DNA of 33,156 nt from Comamonadaceae bacterium (GTDB taxonomy: Bacteria > Pseudomonadota > Gammaproteobacteria > Burkholderiales > Burkholderiaceae_C): NCBI GenBank assembly GCA_027488115.1, contig JAIYCG010000005.1, forward strand, positions 1 to 33,156. Reading direction: 5' to 3'. The position numbers and the translations under genes are program-made. Numbering within the stretch: position 1 is the first letter of the stretch; each line of letters opens with the position of its first letter. The notes beneath the pieces were generated by a model. The model searched no databases. It was not told the DNA's origin and was given only the letters and a program-made list of their open reading frames with translations. Below, in pieces: positions 7,577-16,335 of the stretch.

Positions 7577-7923
7577 ACAATTTCTGGCGAGTTCAGCTTA
7601 CAGAGATGGCTGAAGTTGACCTCATCAGCATCAAGGTTTGGACCACTGAGAATTTTGGAGCGCCACAAGCAGCCAAATACCTAAAGGCCATTGGATCAGC
7701 ACTTGAAGATTTAATACTTGGACCAAGACCAATGGGAAGTATTTCTAGAGAAGACATTGGGCCAAATATTCGCAGCCTACATGTGCAGCGAAAAGGCTAT
7801 AAGGGAAGACATTTACTGGTGTTCAAAGTGACAAAAAATCAAACCATTGAGGTTTTACGATTTCTTCATGACAGCATGGAAGTGACCCATCACTCACTTA
7901 AATCAAAAATTGATCCAAAGTGA
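7573..7923 (+). CDS. parE: ParE/RelE-family toxin
   Basis: A 116-residue protein with ParE features: an N-terminal RVQLTEMAEVDLISIKVWTT segment, AAKYLKAIGSALEDLILGPR, and a C-terminal GYKGRHLLVFKVTKNQTIEV followed by VLRFLHDSMEV. ParE toxins inhibit DNA gyrase, though related RelE members cleave mRNA and the two cannot be told apart here. It is coupled to parD through an ATGA overlap. It is somewhat longer than typical ParE (about 95-105 residues), with a basic C-terminal tail. Confidence 0.86.
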   Translation: MNNFWRVQLTEMAEVDLISIKVWTTENFGAPQAAKYLKAIGSALEDLILGPRPMGSISREDIGPNIRSLHVQRKGYKGRHLLVFKVTKNQTIEVLRFLHDSMEVTHHSLKSKIDPK

Positions 7924-7941
7924 TTCACTCACCCTTACTGG

Positions 7942-8775
7942 TTACGCCAACCGCTTCAACAACTCCAAAGTAGTCGCACTCTGGTTCATCGTATAAAAGT
8001 GCAACGCTGGCACACCCGCATTGCGCAGCTGATCACACAAGTCGGCCACCACATCCAAGCCAAAGGCCTTGATCGAAGCGGTGTCATCACCATAGCCCTG
8101 CAAACGCAAACGAATCCAACGAGGAATCTCTGCACCACAGGCATCTGAAAATCTCAAAAGCTGCGTAGAGCTGGTAATGGGCATGATGCCAGGCACCACA
8201 GGCACATCCACACCCAGTTTGTGCGCATCGTCCACAAAGCGGAAGTACGCATCGGAGTTGTAAAAGTATTGCGTAATGGCCGAGTTGGCACCAGCCTTTA
8301 CCTTGGCAACATAGGCCTGCAAATCGGACTCGGCCGACTTAGCTTGAGGGTGCACCTCAGGATAAGCCGCCACTTCAATGTGAAAATCGTCACCTGTTTC
8401 TTTGCGAATAAACGCCACCAAATCGGACGCGTAATGAAAAGCACCGCCGATGCCGTAGCCGCTGGGCAAATCGCCGCGCAAGGCCACCAAGCGCTTCACA
8501 CCCATGGCTTTCAAAGTGGCCAATTGAGTTCGCACTGATTCTTCGCTGGCACCGACACAAGAAAAATGAGAAGCGGCAGCAATGCCCTCTTTTAAAATTT
8601 CACCCACGGTACCAAAGGTGCCGGCTTGCGTAGAGCCGCCAGCACCATAGGTCACTGAACAAAACTCAGGGGCTTGGGTATAAAGCTGTTGGCGCACAGC
8701 GCGCAGCTTTTCTGCACCATCAGGGGTTTTGGGTGGAAAAAATTCAAAGCTAACGGGTAATTTTTTCATACTCAA
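7942..8775 (-). CDS. metF: 5,10-methylenetetrahydrofolate reductase
   Basis: The 277-residue protein starts MSMKKLPVSFEFFPPKTPDG and contains FCSVTYGAGGST and AITQYFYNSDAYFRFVDDA, hallmarks of MetF. It is a FAD enzyme making 5-methyltetrahydrofolate for methionine synthesis. The start overlaps the stop of the upstream TlyA-like gene by 4 bp. With ahcY just upstream, the cluster ahcY-tlyA-metF joins methyl-group generation with removal of S-adenosylhomocysteine. The SAH riboswitch ahead of ahcY may therefore also influence metF if the transcript runs through. Confidence 0.95.
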   Translation of the reverse strand: MSMKKLPVSFEFFPPKTPDGAEKLRAVRQQLYTQAPEFCSVTYGAGGSTQAGTFGTVGEILKEGIAAASHFSCVGASEESVRTQLATLKAMGVKRLVALRGDLPSGYGIGGAFHYASDLVAFIRKETGDDFHIEVAAYPEVHPQAKSAESDLQAYVAKVKAGANSAITQYFYNSDAYFRFVDDAHKLGVDVPVVPGIMPITSSTQLLRFSDACGAEIPRWIRLRLQGYGDDTASIKAFGLDVVADLCDQLRNAGVPALHFYTMNQSATTLELLKRLA

Positions 8776-9572
8776 TCAGGCTTCACCGCCTGCACAAAAA
8801 ACTCACGATTTCCATCGCCACCTTCAATGGTGCTGTCATACCAACCTGTGACCTTCAAGCCCAGCTCTTTCAAAGAAGTGCGAATGCGATTTTCAATCAC
8901 GGGGTACATGGCCGGATCTTTCACCAAGCCATTTTTGCCAATGTTCTCGGGCTGCAATTCAAACTGCGGCTTCACCAACATCAACAAAATACCACCAGGC
9001 TTCAAGAAAGGCACAACACCTGGCAACACCAGGGTCAATGAGATGAAGGACACATCGCCCACCATCACATCAAAGCCAGCCTCTGCATCTGGAATGCGCT
9101 CGTCATCTGGCATCAACTCACGGGCATTCACACCTTCAATGCAAATGACACGTTCGTCTTCACGCACCCTTGGGTGCACTTGTCCGTGACCCACATCAAT
9201 GCCCACCACTTCGGCAGCACCATTCAGCAGCAAGCATTCGGTAAAGCCACCCGTGCTCTGCCCCACGTCCAAACACCGCAGGCCTGAAACCGAAACGCCA
9301 CTGTCATGCAGTGCACCTTCCAGTTTCAAACCCCCTCGAGAAACATACTTGGACTCAGAGTCGTCCAGCAACACAATTTCTGCATCGCTGGGCACTTCGT
9401 CTTTGTTCTTATTGATCTTGCGCCATTCGACCGAAGACTTCACAGCCTCCACCACGGCCATTGGCAAAGCGCCCGGTGGCGTGCGCCACTGAACACCTGC
9501 CGCAATGAGTCGTTGAGCCTGCGAACGAGACGCGGCCAAGCCGCGCTCTACTAACAATTGGTCTATGCGCAA
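8772..9572 (-). CDS. tlyA: TlyA-family rRNA 2'-O-methyltransferase
   Basis: A 266-residue protein. An N-terminal S4 RNA-binding domain (MRIDQLLVERGLAASRSQAQ) is followed by an FtsJ/RrmJ-like SAM domain with CLDVGQSTGGFTECLL, DVMVGDVSFISLTLVLPG and KPQFELQPENIGKNGLVKD. TlyA methylates ribose 2'-OH groups in rRNA; the old name haemolysin A is misleading. It lies 9 bp after ahcY in the direction of transcription and is coupled to metF by a 4-bp overlap. Confidence 0.9.
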   Translation of the reverse strand: MRIDQLLVERGLAASRSQAQRLIAAGVQWRTPPGALPMAVVEAVKSSVEWRKINKNKDEVPSDAEIVLLDDSESKYVSRGGLKLEGALHDSGVSVSGLRCLDVGQSTGGFTECLLLNGAAEVVGIDVGHGQVHPRVREDERVICIEGVNARELMPDDERIPDAEAGFDVMVGDVSFISLTLVLPGVVPFLKPGGILLMLVKPQFELQPENIGKNGLVKDPAMYPVIENRIRTSLKELGLKVTGWYDSTIEGGDGNREFFVQAVKPD

Positions 9573-9581
9573 AATATTCGA

Positions 9582-11015
9582 TCAATAACGGTAAGTGTCA
9601 AGCTTGTAAGGGCCGTTCTTTGACACGCCAATGTAGGCTGCTTGCATGTCAGTCAACTCGGTCAACATGGCGCCCACCTTCATCAGGTGCAAGCGGGCAA
9701 CCTTCTCGTCCAAGTGCTTGGGCAACACATAAACCTTGCCGTTTTCGTAAGCATCAGGGCGTGTGAACAATTCAATTTGAGCAATGGTTTGATTGGCAAA
9801 AGAAGTGCTCATCACAAAGCTGGGGTGACCTGTACCGCAACCCAAGTTGACCAAGCGGCCTTTGGCCAACATGATGATTTTCTTGCCATCGGGGAACACA
9901 ATGTGGTCGACCTGGGGCTTGATTTCTTCCCATGTGTATTTTTCAACAGAGGCAATGTCAATCTCGTTGTCAAAGTGACCAATGTTGCAAACGATGGCTT
10001 CGTCTTTCATGGCGAGCATGTGATCGTGCGTGATGACGTGCTTGTTGCCAGTGGCCGTCACGAAGATGTCGGCCTTGTCTGCAGCGAAGTCCATGGTGAC
10101 AATTTTGTAACCTTCCATGGCGGCTTGCAAAGCGTTGATGGGGTCAATCTCTGTCACCCAAACTTGGGCGCTCAAAGCACGCAAAGCTTGTGCACTGCCC
10201 TTGCCCACATCGCCATAACCGGCCACCACTGCCACTTTGCCAGCAATCATCACGTCAGTCGCGCGCTTGATGCCGTCGACCAAAGACTCGCGGCAACCGT
10301 ACAAGTTGTCGAACTTGGACTTGGTCACGGAGTCGTTCACGTTGATGGCGCGGAACATCAGTTCGCCCTTGGCGCTCATCTCGTTCAGGCGGTGCACGCC
10401 CGTGGTTGTTTCTTCAGTCACACCAATGATGTGTGCGCCCTTGCGGCTGTACCACGTGCTGTCTTCGGCCAATTTGGCTTTGATGGCAGCAAACAAGCAA
10501 GTCTCTTCTTCAGAGCCTGGGTTTTCCAACAAAGAAGGATCTGTTTCAGCGCGCTTGCCCAAGTGCATCAGGAGCGTCGCGTCGCCGCCGTCGTCCAAAA
10601 TCATGTTGGGGCCTTCGCCTTCAGTGCCCTTGGCGCCGAAGTCAAAAATGCGGTGGGTGTAGTCCCAGTACTCAGTGAGGTTCTCGCCCTTCACCGCAAA
10701 CACAGGCGTGCCAGAAGCTGCAATGGCTGCCGCAGCGTGGTCTTGGGTGGAGTAAATGTTGCAAGATGCCCAGCGGACTTGGGCGCCCAAAGCTTGCAGG
10801 GTTTCGATCAGCACGGCTGTTTGAATGGTCATGTGCAATGAACCTGTCACGCGGGCACCCTTAAGAGGCTGTGCAGCGGCAAATTCTTTGCGAATGGCCA
10901 TCAGGCCGGGCATTTCTGTCTCCGCAATTTTGATTTCTTTGCGACCCCAATCGGCCAAGCCGATGTCGGCAATGGCGCAATCGGCGTTGACAGGGGTGTT
11001 TAAACGTGCGTTCAT
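9582..11015 (-). CDS. ahcY: Adenosylhomocysteinase (S-adenosylhomocysteine hydrolase)
   Basis: From the ATG at 11015 the protein is 477 residues and begins [20 protein letters not shown]. It contains the NAD-binding [26 protein letters not shown] and the C-terminal [10 protein letters not shown] motif of AhcY. It splits SAH into adenosine and homocysteine, relieving product inhibition of methyltransferases. The open frame reaches 11045, but 11015 is preferred because GGAGC precedes it and the family start matches. Expression is expected to be turned on by SAH through the riboswitch and terminator directly upstream. Confidence 0.97.
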   Translation of the reverse strand: MNARLNTPVNADCAIADIGLADWGRKEIKIAETEMPGLMAIRKEFAAAQPLKGARVTGSLHMTIQTAVLIETLQALGAQVRWASCNIYSTQDHAAAAIAASGTPVFAVKGENLTEYWDYTHRIFDFGAKGTEGEGPNMILDDGGDATLLMHLGKRAETDPSLLENPGSEEETCLFAAIKAKLAEDSTWYSRKGAHIIGVTEETTTGVHRLNEMSAKGELMFRAINVNDSVTKSKFDNLYGCRESLVDGIKRATDVMIAGKVAVVAGYGDVGKGSAQALRALSAQVWVTEIDPINALQAAMEGYKIVTMDFAADKADIFVTATGNKHVITHDHMLAMKDEAIVCNIGHFDNEIDIASVEKYTWEEIKPQVDHIVFPDGKKIIMLAKGRLVNLGCGTGHPSFVMSTSFANQTIAQIELFTRPDAYENGKVYVLPKHLDEKVARLHLMKVGAMLTELTDMQAAYIGVSKNGPYKLDTYRY

Positions 11016-11066
11016 GGTGTGCTCCAAATTAAAGTTTGAAACCACATCTCAGAAGGAAGCTCATTT

Positions 11067-11100
11067 AAAAAGGGCTCATCCCGCTGAAAAGTGGATGAGC
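11067..11100 (-). terminator. Riboswitch-controlled intrinsic terminator upstream of ahcY
   Basis: On the minus strand GCTCATCC (11093-11100) pairs with GGATGAGC (11074-11081) across an 11-nt loop, followed by CC and TTTTT (11067-11071). The 5' arm GCTCA overlaps the last bases of the SAH riboswitch, so a folded ligand-bound riboswitch would prevent this hairpin. That predicts an ON switch in response to SAH. Confidence 0.8.
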
Positions 11101-11178
11101 GTCGTTGCAATGTAGGGTTCCGAGCCTCACGTCCTCGCCACTTGTTAAAGTGTGGGCCGCTGCAACGCTCCTCGGAAT
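11096..11178 (-). ncRNA. SAH riboswitch
   Basis: Read on the minus strand, the conserved blocks are CCGAGGAGCGTTGCA (from 11175), GAGGCTCGG (closing the CCGAG/CTCGG helix at 11120-11124) and TGCAACGACGCTCA at the 3' end (ending 11096). The last block pairs with GAGCGTTGCA in a long-range helix. This is the conserved pattern of the SAH-binding riboswitch found upstream of ahcY in Beta- and Gammaproteobacteria. It lies about 80 nt before the ahcY start and overlaps a terminator hairpin. Confidence 0.9.
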
Positions 11179-11185
11179 GGGGCAA

Positions 11186-11193
11186 ATTATACT
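11186..11193. promoter_or_regulatory. Overlapping divergent -10 boxes for ahcY and prfC
   Basis: The sequence ATTATACT holds a perfect -10 TATAAT on the minus strand (11186-11191) and a -10-like TATACT on the plus strand (11188-11193). The minus start would fall near 11179, immediately before the riboswitch. The plus start would fall near 11200, 13 nt before the prfC ATG. The -35 boxes are weak on both sides. Confidence 0.5.
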
Positions 11194-11212
11194 AGTGGCT
11201 TCTCTGGATTTA

Positions 11213-12874
11213 ATGCCAGACACCCAAATTCCCCCTGGAGCCACATTGACTTACGCCCAAGAAACCCGGCGCCGCCGGACGTTCGCCATCATTTCTCACC
11301 CTGACGCGGGTAAAACCACGCTCACCGAGAAGCTCTTGCTGTTCTCGGGAGCCATTCAAATTGCCGGCTCGGTCAAGGCCCGCAAGGCCTCCCGCCACGC
11401 CACCTCGGACTGGATGGAAATCGAAAAGCAGCGCGGCATTTCGGTGGCCTCGTCGGTCATGCAGATGTTGTACCGCGACCACGTCATTAACCTGCTCGAC
11501 ACCCCCGGCCACAAAGACTTCAGCGAAGACACTTACCGCGTTTTAACAGCCGTAGATTCGGCCCTCATGGTCATTGACGCCGCCAATGGTGTGGAAGCGC
11601 AAACCCGCAGACTCATTGAAGTCTGCCGCCAGCGCGATACGCCCATCATCACCTTTGTGAACAAAATGGACCGCGAAGTGCGCGACCCCTTGGACATCTT
11701 GGACGAAGTCGAACGCGAACTGGGCATGCCCTGCGTTCCTATGACTTGGCCCGTAGGGCAAGGTAAATTGTTTGGCGGCATCATCAACTTGCGCACCCAA
11801 GCAATGACCGTGTTTGAGTCGGGCAGCGAGCGCTTGCCGCAAGACTTCGAGGCCATGCCACTGACGGAAGAAGCCGCATTGCACGCGCGCTTTGGCAATG
11901 AATTTGCCACCGCTTTAGAAAGCATGGAGTTGGCCACTGGCGCTTCTCCTTCTTTTGACAAAGAAGCTTTCTTGGCTGGCAAACAAACCCCCGTGTTCTT
12001 TGGCTCCGGCGTGAACAACTTCGGTGTGATGGAAGTGCTTGACGCCTTGGTCGACTTGGCGCCCTCACCCAAGCCGCGCACCAGTTCACTCATGGTGAAC
12101 AAGCAGCCAGTCATCAAAGAAGTGCAACCCGAAGACGCCGCCTTTGCAGGCGTAGTGTTCAAAGTGCAGGCCAATATGGATCCTTCACACCGCGACCGCA
12201 TTGCGTTTGTCCGCATGGCCTCAGGCAAGTACACACCCGGCATGAAACTCAAAGTACAGCGCACAGGCAAAGAGCTGCGCCCCACCAGCGTGGTGACGTT
12301 CTTGAGCCAACGACGCGAGGCGGTCGATGAAGCTTATGCAGGCGACATCATTGGCTTCACAACACATGGTGGTGTGCAGTTGGGCGACACCATTACCGAT
12401 GGTGCCAATTTACTTTTCACAGGCCTGCCCTTCTTCGCGCCTGAGTTGTTCATGACCGTGATTTTGAAGAATCCGCTTAGAACCAAACAACTCCAAGCTG
12501 GCCTCGATCAACTGGGAGAAGAAGGCGCCATTCAGGTGTTCAAACCTGAAGTGGGCGGCCCAATGTTGTTAGGCGCAGTGGGTCAGTTGCAGTTTGAAGT
12601 GGTGCAGCACAGGCTCAAAGCTGAATACGATTGCGATGTGCGGCTGGAAGGTTGTCAGTACACCGGTGCGCGTTGGATTACAGCGGATACGCCAGCAGAA
12701 CTCAGAGAGTTTTTGAACGCGTATCCACAGCGCATGGCCTTGGATGCGGCAGATACTTTGGCTTACCTGTGCACATCACCATATGACGTACGTTTGGCGC
12801 AAGAGCGCTTTCCAAAAATTCACTTTCATCCGCTGCGTGAGCACGCTGGACTGGCGTTGGGGTCTGCTGGCTAA
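11213..12874 (+). CDS. prfC: Peptide chain release factor 3 (GTPase)
   Basis: RF3 recycles class I release factors from the ribosome with GTP. From the ATG at 11213 the protein has 553 residues. G motifs are visible as SHPDAGKTT, RGISV, DTPGHKDFSEDTYR and NKMDR, and the RF3-specific C-terminus includes GPMLLGAVGQLQFEV. The frame extends upstream to 11105, but that extension runs antisense through the SAH riboswitch and past the promoter, so 11213 is preferred. The ribosome site is weak. The stop abuts the remains of vapC. Confidence 0.94.
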   Translation: MPDTQIPPGATLTYAQETRRRRTFAIISHPDAGKTTLTEKLLLFSGAIQIAGSVKARKASRHATSDWMEIEKQRGISVASSVMQMLYRDHVINLLDTPGHKDFSEDTYRVLTAVDSALMVIDAANGVEAQTRRLIEVCRQRDTPIITFVNKMDREVRDPLDILDEVERELGMPCVPMTWPVGQGKLFGGIINLRTQAMTVFESGSERLPQDFEAMPLTEEAALHARFGNEFATALESMELATGASPSFDKEAFLAGKQTPVFFGSGVNNFGVMEVLDALVDLAPSPKPRTSSLMVNKQPVIKEVQPEDAAFAGVVFKVQANMDPSHRDRIAFVRMASGKYTPGMKLKVQRTGKELRPTSVVTFLSQRREAVDEAYAGDIIGFTTHGGVQLGDTITDGANLLFTGLPFFAPELFMTVILKNPLRTKQLQAGLDQLGEEGAIQVFKPEVGGPMLLGAVGQLQFEVVQHRLKAEYDCDVRLEGCQYTGARWITADTPAELREFLNAYPQRMALDAADTLAYLCTSPYDVRLAQERFPKIHFHPLREHAGLALGSAG

Positions 12875-13080
12875 TTACAAGGCCGAAGCCAAAAGCTTGT
12901 AGGGCTTGGCTTTGGTTTCAAATGGATTGACAACGGTGACAACTCGCCCAAGACTTGCACCGCCACGATTGAGTCCGTTGGCTTAAGCCGTGCAATTAAA
13001 TTGCCTGCCAATTGGCAACGAACATCATCGCCAAAGCCTTCTGCATAAACCAGCACGTTTGTATCCAAAGCCACCCGCAT
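12875..13080 (-). pseudogene. vapC-like PIN-domain toxin, internally deleted and frameshifted
   Basis: The frame from 13080 gives MRVALDTNVLVYAEGFGDDV and continues to VQVLGEL, the first 47 residues of a VapC PIN-domain RNase, with the first catalytic Asp in DTNV. It then becomes unrelated sequence (ending at 12871). Directly after GEL, a +1 frame reads VTVVNPFETKAKPYKLLASA, then L and a stop at 12875; this matches the usual VapC C-terminus. About 65-75 central residues holding the other acidic residues are missing. The gene is therefore almost certainly an inactive toxin remnant. Confidence 0.8.
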
Positions 13081-13083
13081 GGC

Positions 13084-13320
13084 TTAGCCCTCATAAAGTT
13101 CGTCACGTGTCCAATTTCTGGCGCCACTTGAAGGCTGACTTTGGAGTCTTTCTACAAGACGCTTGTGGGCGCGCACTTTATAAGCGTCCTCTTGTGTGGC
13201 CGCCGTAATGACTGCGACTGGCTTGCCCCTAGGCACCACGGTCACCACCTCACCCGTGGCAACATCGCGCAAGAGACTTGAAAAATAACGGTTGGCATCT
13301 GCTGCCGAAATGGTTTTCAT
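13084..13320 (-). CDS. Phd/YefM-family antitoxin, partner of the broken vapC
   Basis: From the ATG at 13320 the 78-residue protein begins MKTISAADANRYFSSLLRDV and continues GEVVTVVPRGKPVAVI, a standard Phd/YefM DNA-binding domain. The C-terminal tail should cap the toxin. A TTG two codons upstream extends the frame to 13326, but ATG is preferred. The gene ends 3 bp before the vapC start. Since the toxin is truncated, the antitoxin is orphaned; it could still act as a regulator or protect against related toxins. Confidence 0.85.
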   Translation of the reverse strand: MKTISAADANRYFSSLLRDVATGEVVTVVPRGKPVAVITAATQEDAYKVRAHKRLVERLQSQPSSGARNWTRDELYEG

Positions 13321-13328
13321 ATTCAATT

Positions 13329-13349
13329 AAGTAGTGATTAAAACTACTT
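13329..13349. repeat. Inverted repeat upstream of the Phd antitoxin
   Basis: AAGTAGT (13329-13335) and ACTACTT (13343-13349) are perfect 7-bp arms around GATTAAA. The site begins 9 bp upstream of the antitoxin ATG, where a Phd operator would be expected. It also lies upstream of the divergent HAD gene. Confidence 0.5.
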
Positions 13350-13420
13350 TATTCGTAAAGTACGAAGAAAGCAACCCACAAATGCTTGCATATGATCAGA
13401 TGTCCACTTCTTTGACCGAC

Positions 13421-14212
13421 ATGAAACCACTCACATCTTGGCCTATCAGCGCCCGCGCCAACATCGTGGGCATGTTCACCGACATTGACGACACGCTCAC
13501 CACCGATGGCGCCATCACCCCCGATGCGCTACAAGCACTGCATAATTTAAAAGCCCAAGGCCTCATGGTCATTCCCATCACGGGCAGGCCTGTGGGCTGG
13601 AGCATTCCCTTTGCCTCAACCTGGCCAGTGGACGCCATGGTGGCCGAGAACGGCGCTGTGGCCTTGCTGCACAACGCGCAAACAAAGCAAGTCAGCAAAA
13701 TCTACCAACAAGACTTGGCCACCCGCACCCATAATTTTCAAGAAATGCAGCGCATTGCCAAGCGCGTGCTACAAGAAATCCCCGGCACCGTCATGGCGCA
13801 AGATTCACCCGGCCGCGAAACAGACATTGCGTTTGACCACAGCGAATTTCATCACCTTTCGCAAGATCAAATACAGCAAGTGACCCAACTGCTACAACAA
13901 GAAGGCATGACAGCCACCGTCAGCAGTATCCACATCAATGCTTGGTTTGGCGATCACAACAAATGGCATGGCGCGCAGTGGATTCTGAAAGAACTGACAG
14001 GCCGAGATTTACAAGAAGAAATTGAGCAATGGGTGTACGTGGGCGACTCCACCAATGACCAAGTGATGTTTGAGCATTTCACGCACAGCGTGGGGGTGGC
14101 CAACATCAAACGCTTTGAGAAAGAACTCAAGTACTTTCCAAAGTACATTGCCCAACAAGAGCGCGGTACGGGGTTTGCAGAATTTCAAAAAACTCTGCAA
14201 AACTTAGATTAA
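13421..14212 (+). CDS. HAD-superfamily (subclass IIB) phosphatase
   Basis: The protein shows HAD motif I FTDIDDTLTTDG, motif II PITGRP, a VAENGA segment, a Lys in NKWHGAQWIL (motif III) and motif IV VYVGDSTNDQVMF. This places it in the Cof/sucrose-phosphatase/mannosyl-phosphoglycerate-phosphatase type (C2B cap); the substrate is unknown. The frame is open from a GTG at 13334, with ATGs at 13400 and 13421. The start MKPLTSWPI at 13421 matches my memory of the family start and gives 263 residues; none has a clear Shine-Dalgarno. It ends 10 bp from the convergent M10 protease. Confidence 0.85.
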   Translation: MKPLTSWPISARANIVGMFTDIDDTLTTDGAITPDALQALHNLKAQGLMVIPITGRPVGWSIPFASTWPVDAMVAENGAVALLHNAQTKQVSKIYQQDLATRTHNFQEMQRIAKRVLQEIPGTVMAQDSPGRETDIAFDHSEFHHLSQDQIQQVTQLLQQEGMTATVSSIHINAWFGDHNKWHGAQWILKELTGRDLQEEIEQWVYVGDSTNDQVMFEHFTHSVGVANIKRFEKELKYFPKYIAQQERGTGFAEFQKTLQNLD

Positions 14213-14222
14213 ATCTCGCACT

Positions 14223-16283
14223 TCAGCTGGGCGTAAATTCAATTCCGGATTGCAGCAAACCAACCAAGTTGATATTGCTTGTGTTGTAACTAGAGTCTGC
14301 TGCCAAGTGCGCCAAAGCACCCGGCGTCATGCCATTCTGAAGCAGCGAGATATAGGGGGCTTTGTCTGCAGCGCTGGCAGTAAATCCAATGATGTTTTTC
14401 CAAAGCAGGCTCACAATTTGATCATTGGTATTCGCGCCTGCTGCGCTGAGTGCTAGTCCAGCCAGATTGTCATAGGTCCAACCTGCATCTAAAAAACTCA
14501 AGCCGATACCCACATATTGCTTGTTTGTCAGTGCTTCTTTGCCAAATACCGCGCCTAAAATTTTGGCAGTGATGCCGGCGTTTTCAGTGGGCCCAGTGTC
14601 CAAGGCCATTGAGGTATTTTCAAAATAGATACGCTCGACGTTTTGCAATTCAACATTGCCAAACGTGTTGTTGATGGCTTCTACGTACCAATAAGCAGTG
14701 ACGGTGTCTTTGTTAATTTTGAACTCAGAAGCCGACTGCCGAATTCGCAATACATCATACCCAGCGCCACCATCCACGAGGTCATTGCCGCCTAAAAAAG
14801 TCACAGAATTGTTTTGTGCATTGCCAATGATGACATCGTCATAGACCGTTCCCACCACCCCTTCAATCCAACTGCCAGCGGCAATTGACACATTGTTAAA
14901 TTGAGTTGTGCCATCGGTATCAAGACCAATAGAGCTTGCTTTGCCTGGACGCAAATCAATTCTTGCTGGAACACTGGTGCCCGATGCGTCCAGGGTATCT
15001 ACGCCGCCATCGTCCAAGATCAGCATGCTGCCTGTCGTATCGGACAACTTGTAACTGTTATTTCCTGTAGCGTAAGCCTTTGAACCGTAAAGGTTGCGCA
15101 AAGCTTGAAGATCAAAATTTCCAAACCACGAAGGCCATGTGCCTCCGTTGGTTGAAGCATTGACATCCAACATCACGGTGTTATTGGTTGTTGAGAACGC
15201 ATTCAACAACACTGTTGCCCCAGATGTATCGGATTCATTGAGGGGGTGCTGCAGGCCTAGTGCATGGCCTAATTCATGCAACAAAACATAGTAGCCTTCT
15301 TGGCCAGGCCGCATCAACGCCAAAGTTTCTTGATCTATCCACACATCGCCAGCGCGCGCGTCATTCTTAAATTCGTCCGGAATAAATGAATAAGCTCGCG
15401 TATTTGACTGTTGGTTCACACCCAATCTAATCTGACCTGTATCACCCGTTACCTCTGTGAATACAACGCCAGTTTGATTCTGCAGTGTGGTGAATAAATC
15501 TCGCACAATTTGTTTTTGCGAATCAGAGAAAGTAGAAAATCCCACGCCACTTTCACCTCCTGTAGCGGGTGCTTGGGACAAAAAACTGTATGACAGCGCT
15601 ACCCCATTGCCCGACTTTCCAGTTTGCCAACCCATGTAACCGCGCAAAAGCAGATCACTTCCAACGCTGGTCATGTCAATTAAATCGAGAACACTGAATT
15701 TGCGATCAATCTGACTGTTGTCGGCAAACACTTCCTTGAACATCAAGTTTTCCACATTTTTCAAAGTTGCGGAATACCCGTTGTTTCCTGTCAATTGAAC
15801 AGTGCGGCCATCAGCAGATACTTTGATTTGAAAATCAGAAATCTTGCTATCGTAAAAATTAACAGTGTCGTTGCCGCCACGCGCATCCAAAGTGGCTGAA
15901 CCAGGCTTGCGATTTTTCCAATTGAAACCATTCAACCAAATATTGTCTGATTTGGACGATCCCAAAATGACATCGCCATTTTGTCCGCTGGTGTCAATAT
16001 CGCGAATGTTGATCAATGTATCTCGAGTTCCGTAACCATCCAGCGCATAACCCGCTTCCAAATCGATGTAGATGGCACTGGGTGAATCCCAGTAAGCAGC
16101 ACCGCCACTTGGATAATCAAACACATCGTTGGTAATGATGTCATTACCTGGACCACCCACAACTTTGGCGTTGCCATGAATAACGATGACATCATTTCCA
16201 CCCAAAGCGCGAATCGCAGTCCATTCCTTGCCTTTGGTGTGCTCGTAGGTGTCGTCTTTTTCTGTCAGAAAGGTATCAGCCAT
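14223..16283 (-). CDS. M10 (serralysin-like) RTX metalloprotease, type I secreted
   Basis: A 686-residue protein without a signal peptide. RTX-like calcium-binding segments occur at both ends of the protease domain (GGPGNDIITND near 43; GGNDTVNF near 136; GGNDLVDGGAGYD near 498). The zinc motif HELGHALGLQHP is at 336-347 (H336, H340, H346 ligands; E337 catalytic), and the Met-turn is probably TVML near 369-372, unlike the usual SxMSY. Residues about 570-686 form a DUF4214-like helical module shared with the small RTX protein at 19331. It is last in the minus-strand cluster and presumably exported by the adjacent transporter. Confidence 0.88.
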   Translation of the reverse strand: MADTFLTEKDDTYEHTKGKEWTAIRALGGNDVIVIHGNAKVVGGPGNDIITNDVFDYPSGGAAYWDSPSAIYIDLEAGYALDGYGTRDTLINIRDIDTSGQNGDVILGSSKSDNIWLNGFNWKNRKPGSATLDARGGNDTVNFYDSKISDFQIKVSADGRTVQLTGNNGYSATLKNVENLMFKEVFADNSQIDRKFSVLDLIDMTSVGSDLLLRGYMGWQTGKSGNGVALSYSFLSQAPATGGESGVGFSTFSDSQKQIVRDLFTTLQNQTGVVFTEVTGDTGQIRLGVNQQSNTRAYSFIPDEFKNDARAGDVWIDQETLALMRPGQEGYYVLLHELGHALGLQHPLNESDTSGATVLLNAFSTTNNTVMLDVNASTNGGTWPSWFGNFDLQALRNLYGSKAYATGNNSYKLSDTTGSMLILDDGGVDTLDASGTSVPARIDLRPGKASSIGLDTDGTTQFNNVSIAAGSWIEGVVGTVYDDVIIGNAQNNSVTFLGGNDLVDGGAGYDVLRIRQSASEFKINKDTVTAYWYVEAINNTFGNVELQNVERIYFENTSMALDTGPTENAGITAKILGAVFGKEALTNKQYVGIGLSFLDAGWTYDNLAGLALSAAGANTNDQIVSLLWKNIIGFTASAADKAPYISLLQNGMTPGALAHLAADSSYNTSNINLVGLLQSGIEFTPS

Positions 16284-16335
16284 TTAAGCACCCTGATTCT
16301 GTTTTTAGTTGAAGTTTCAATGCACGGCAAAGTAC

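Noticed and set aside
9642..10841. Long 399-codon open frame on the plus strand
   Set aside because: It lies entirely antisense to ahcY, which is unmistakable; the translated sequence has no family features and reflects the codon bias of the opposite strand.
11105..11212. N-terminal extension of prfC
   Set aside because: It would be encoded antisense to the SAH riboswitch and past the promoter, and is not part of the RF3 family.
12871..13080. A functional short PIN-domain toxin of 69 residues
   Set aside because: The conserved part stops after GEL and the true C-terminus lies in another frame, so the active site is incomplete.
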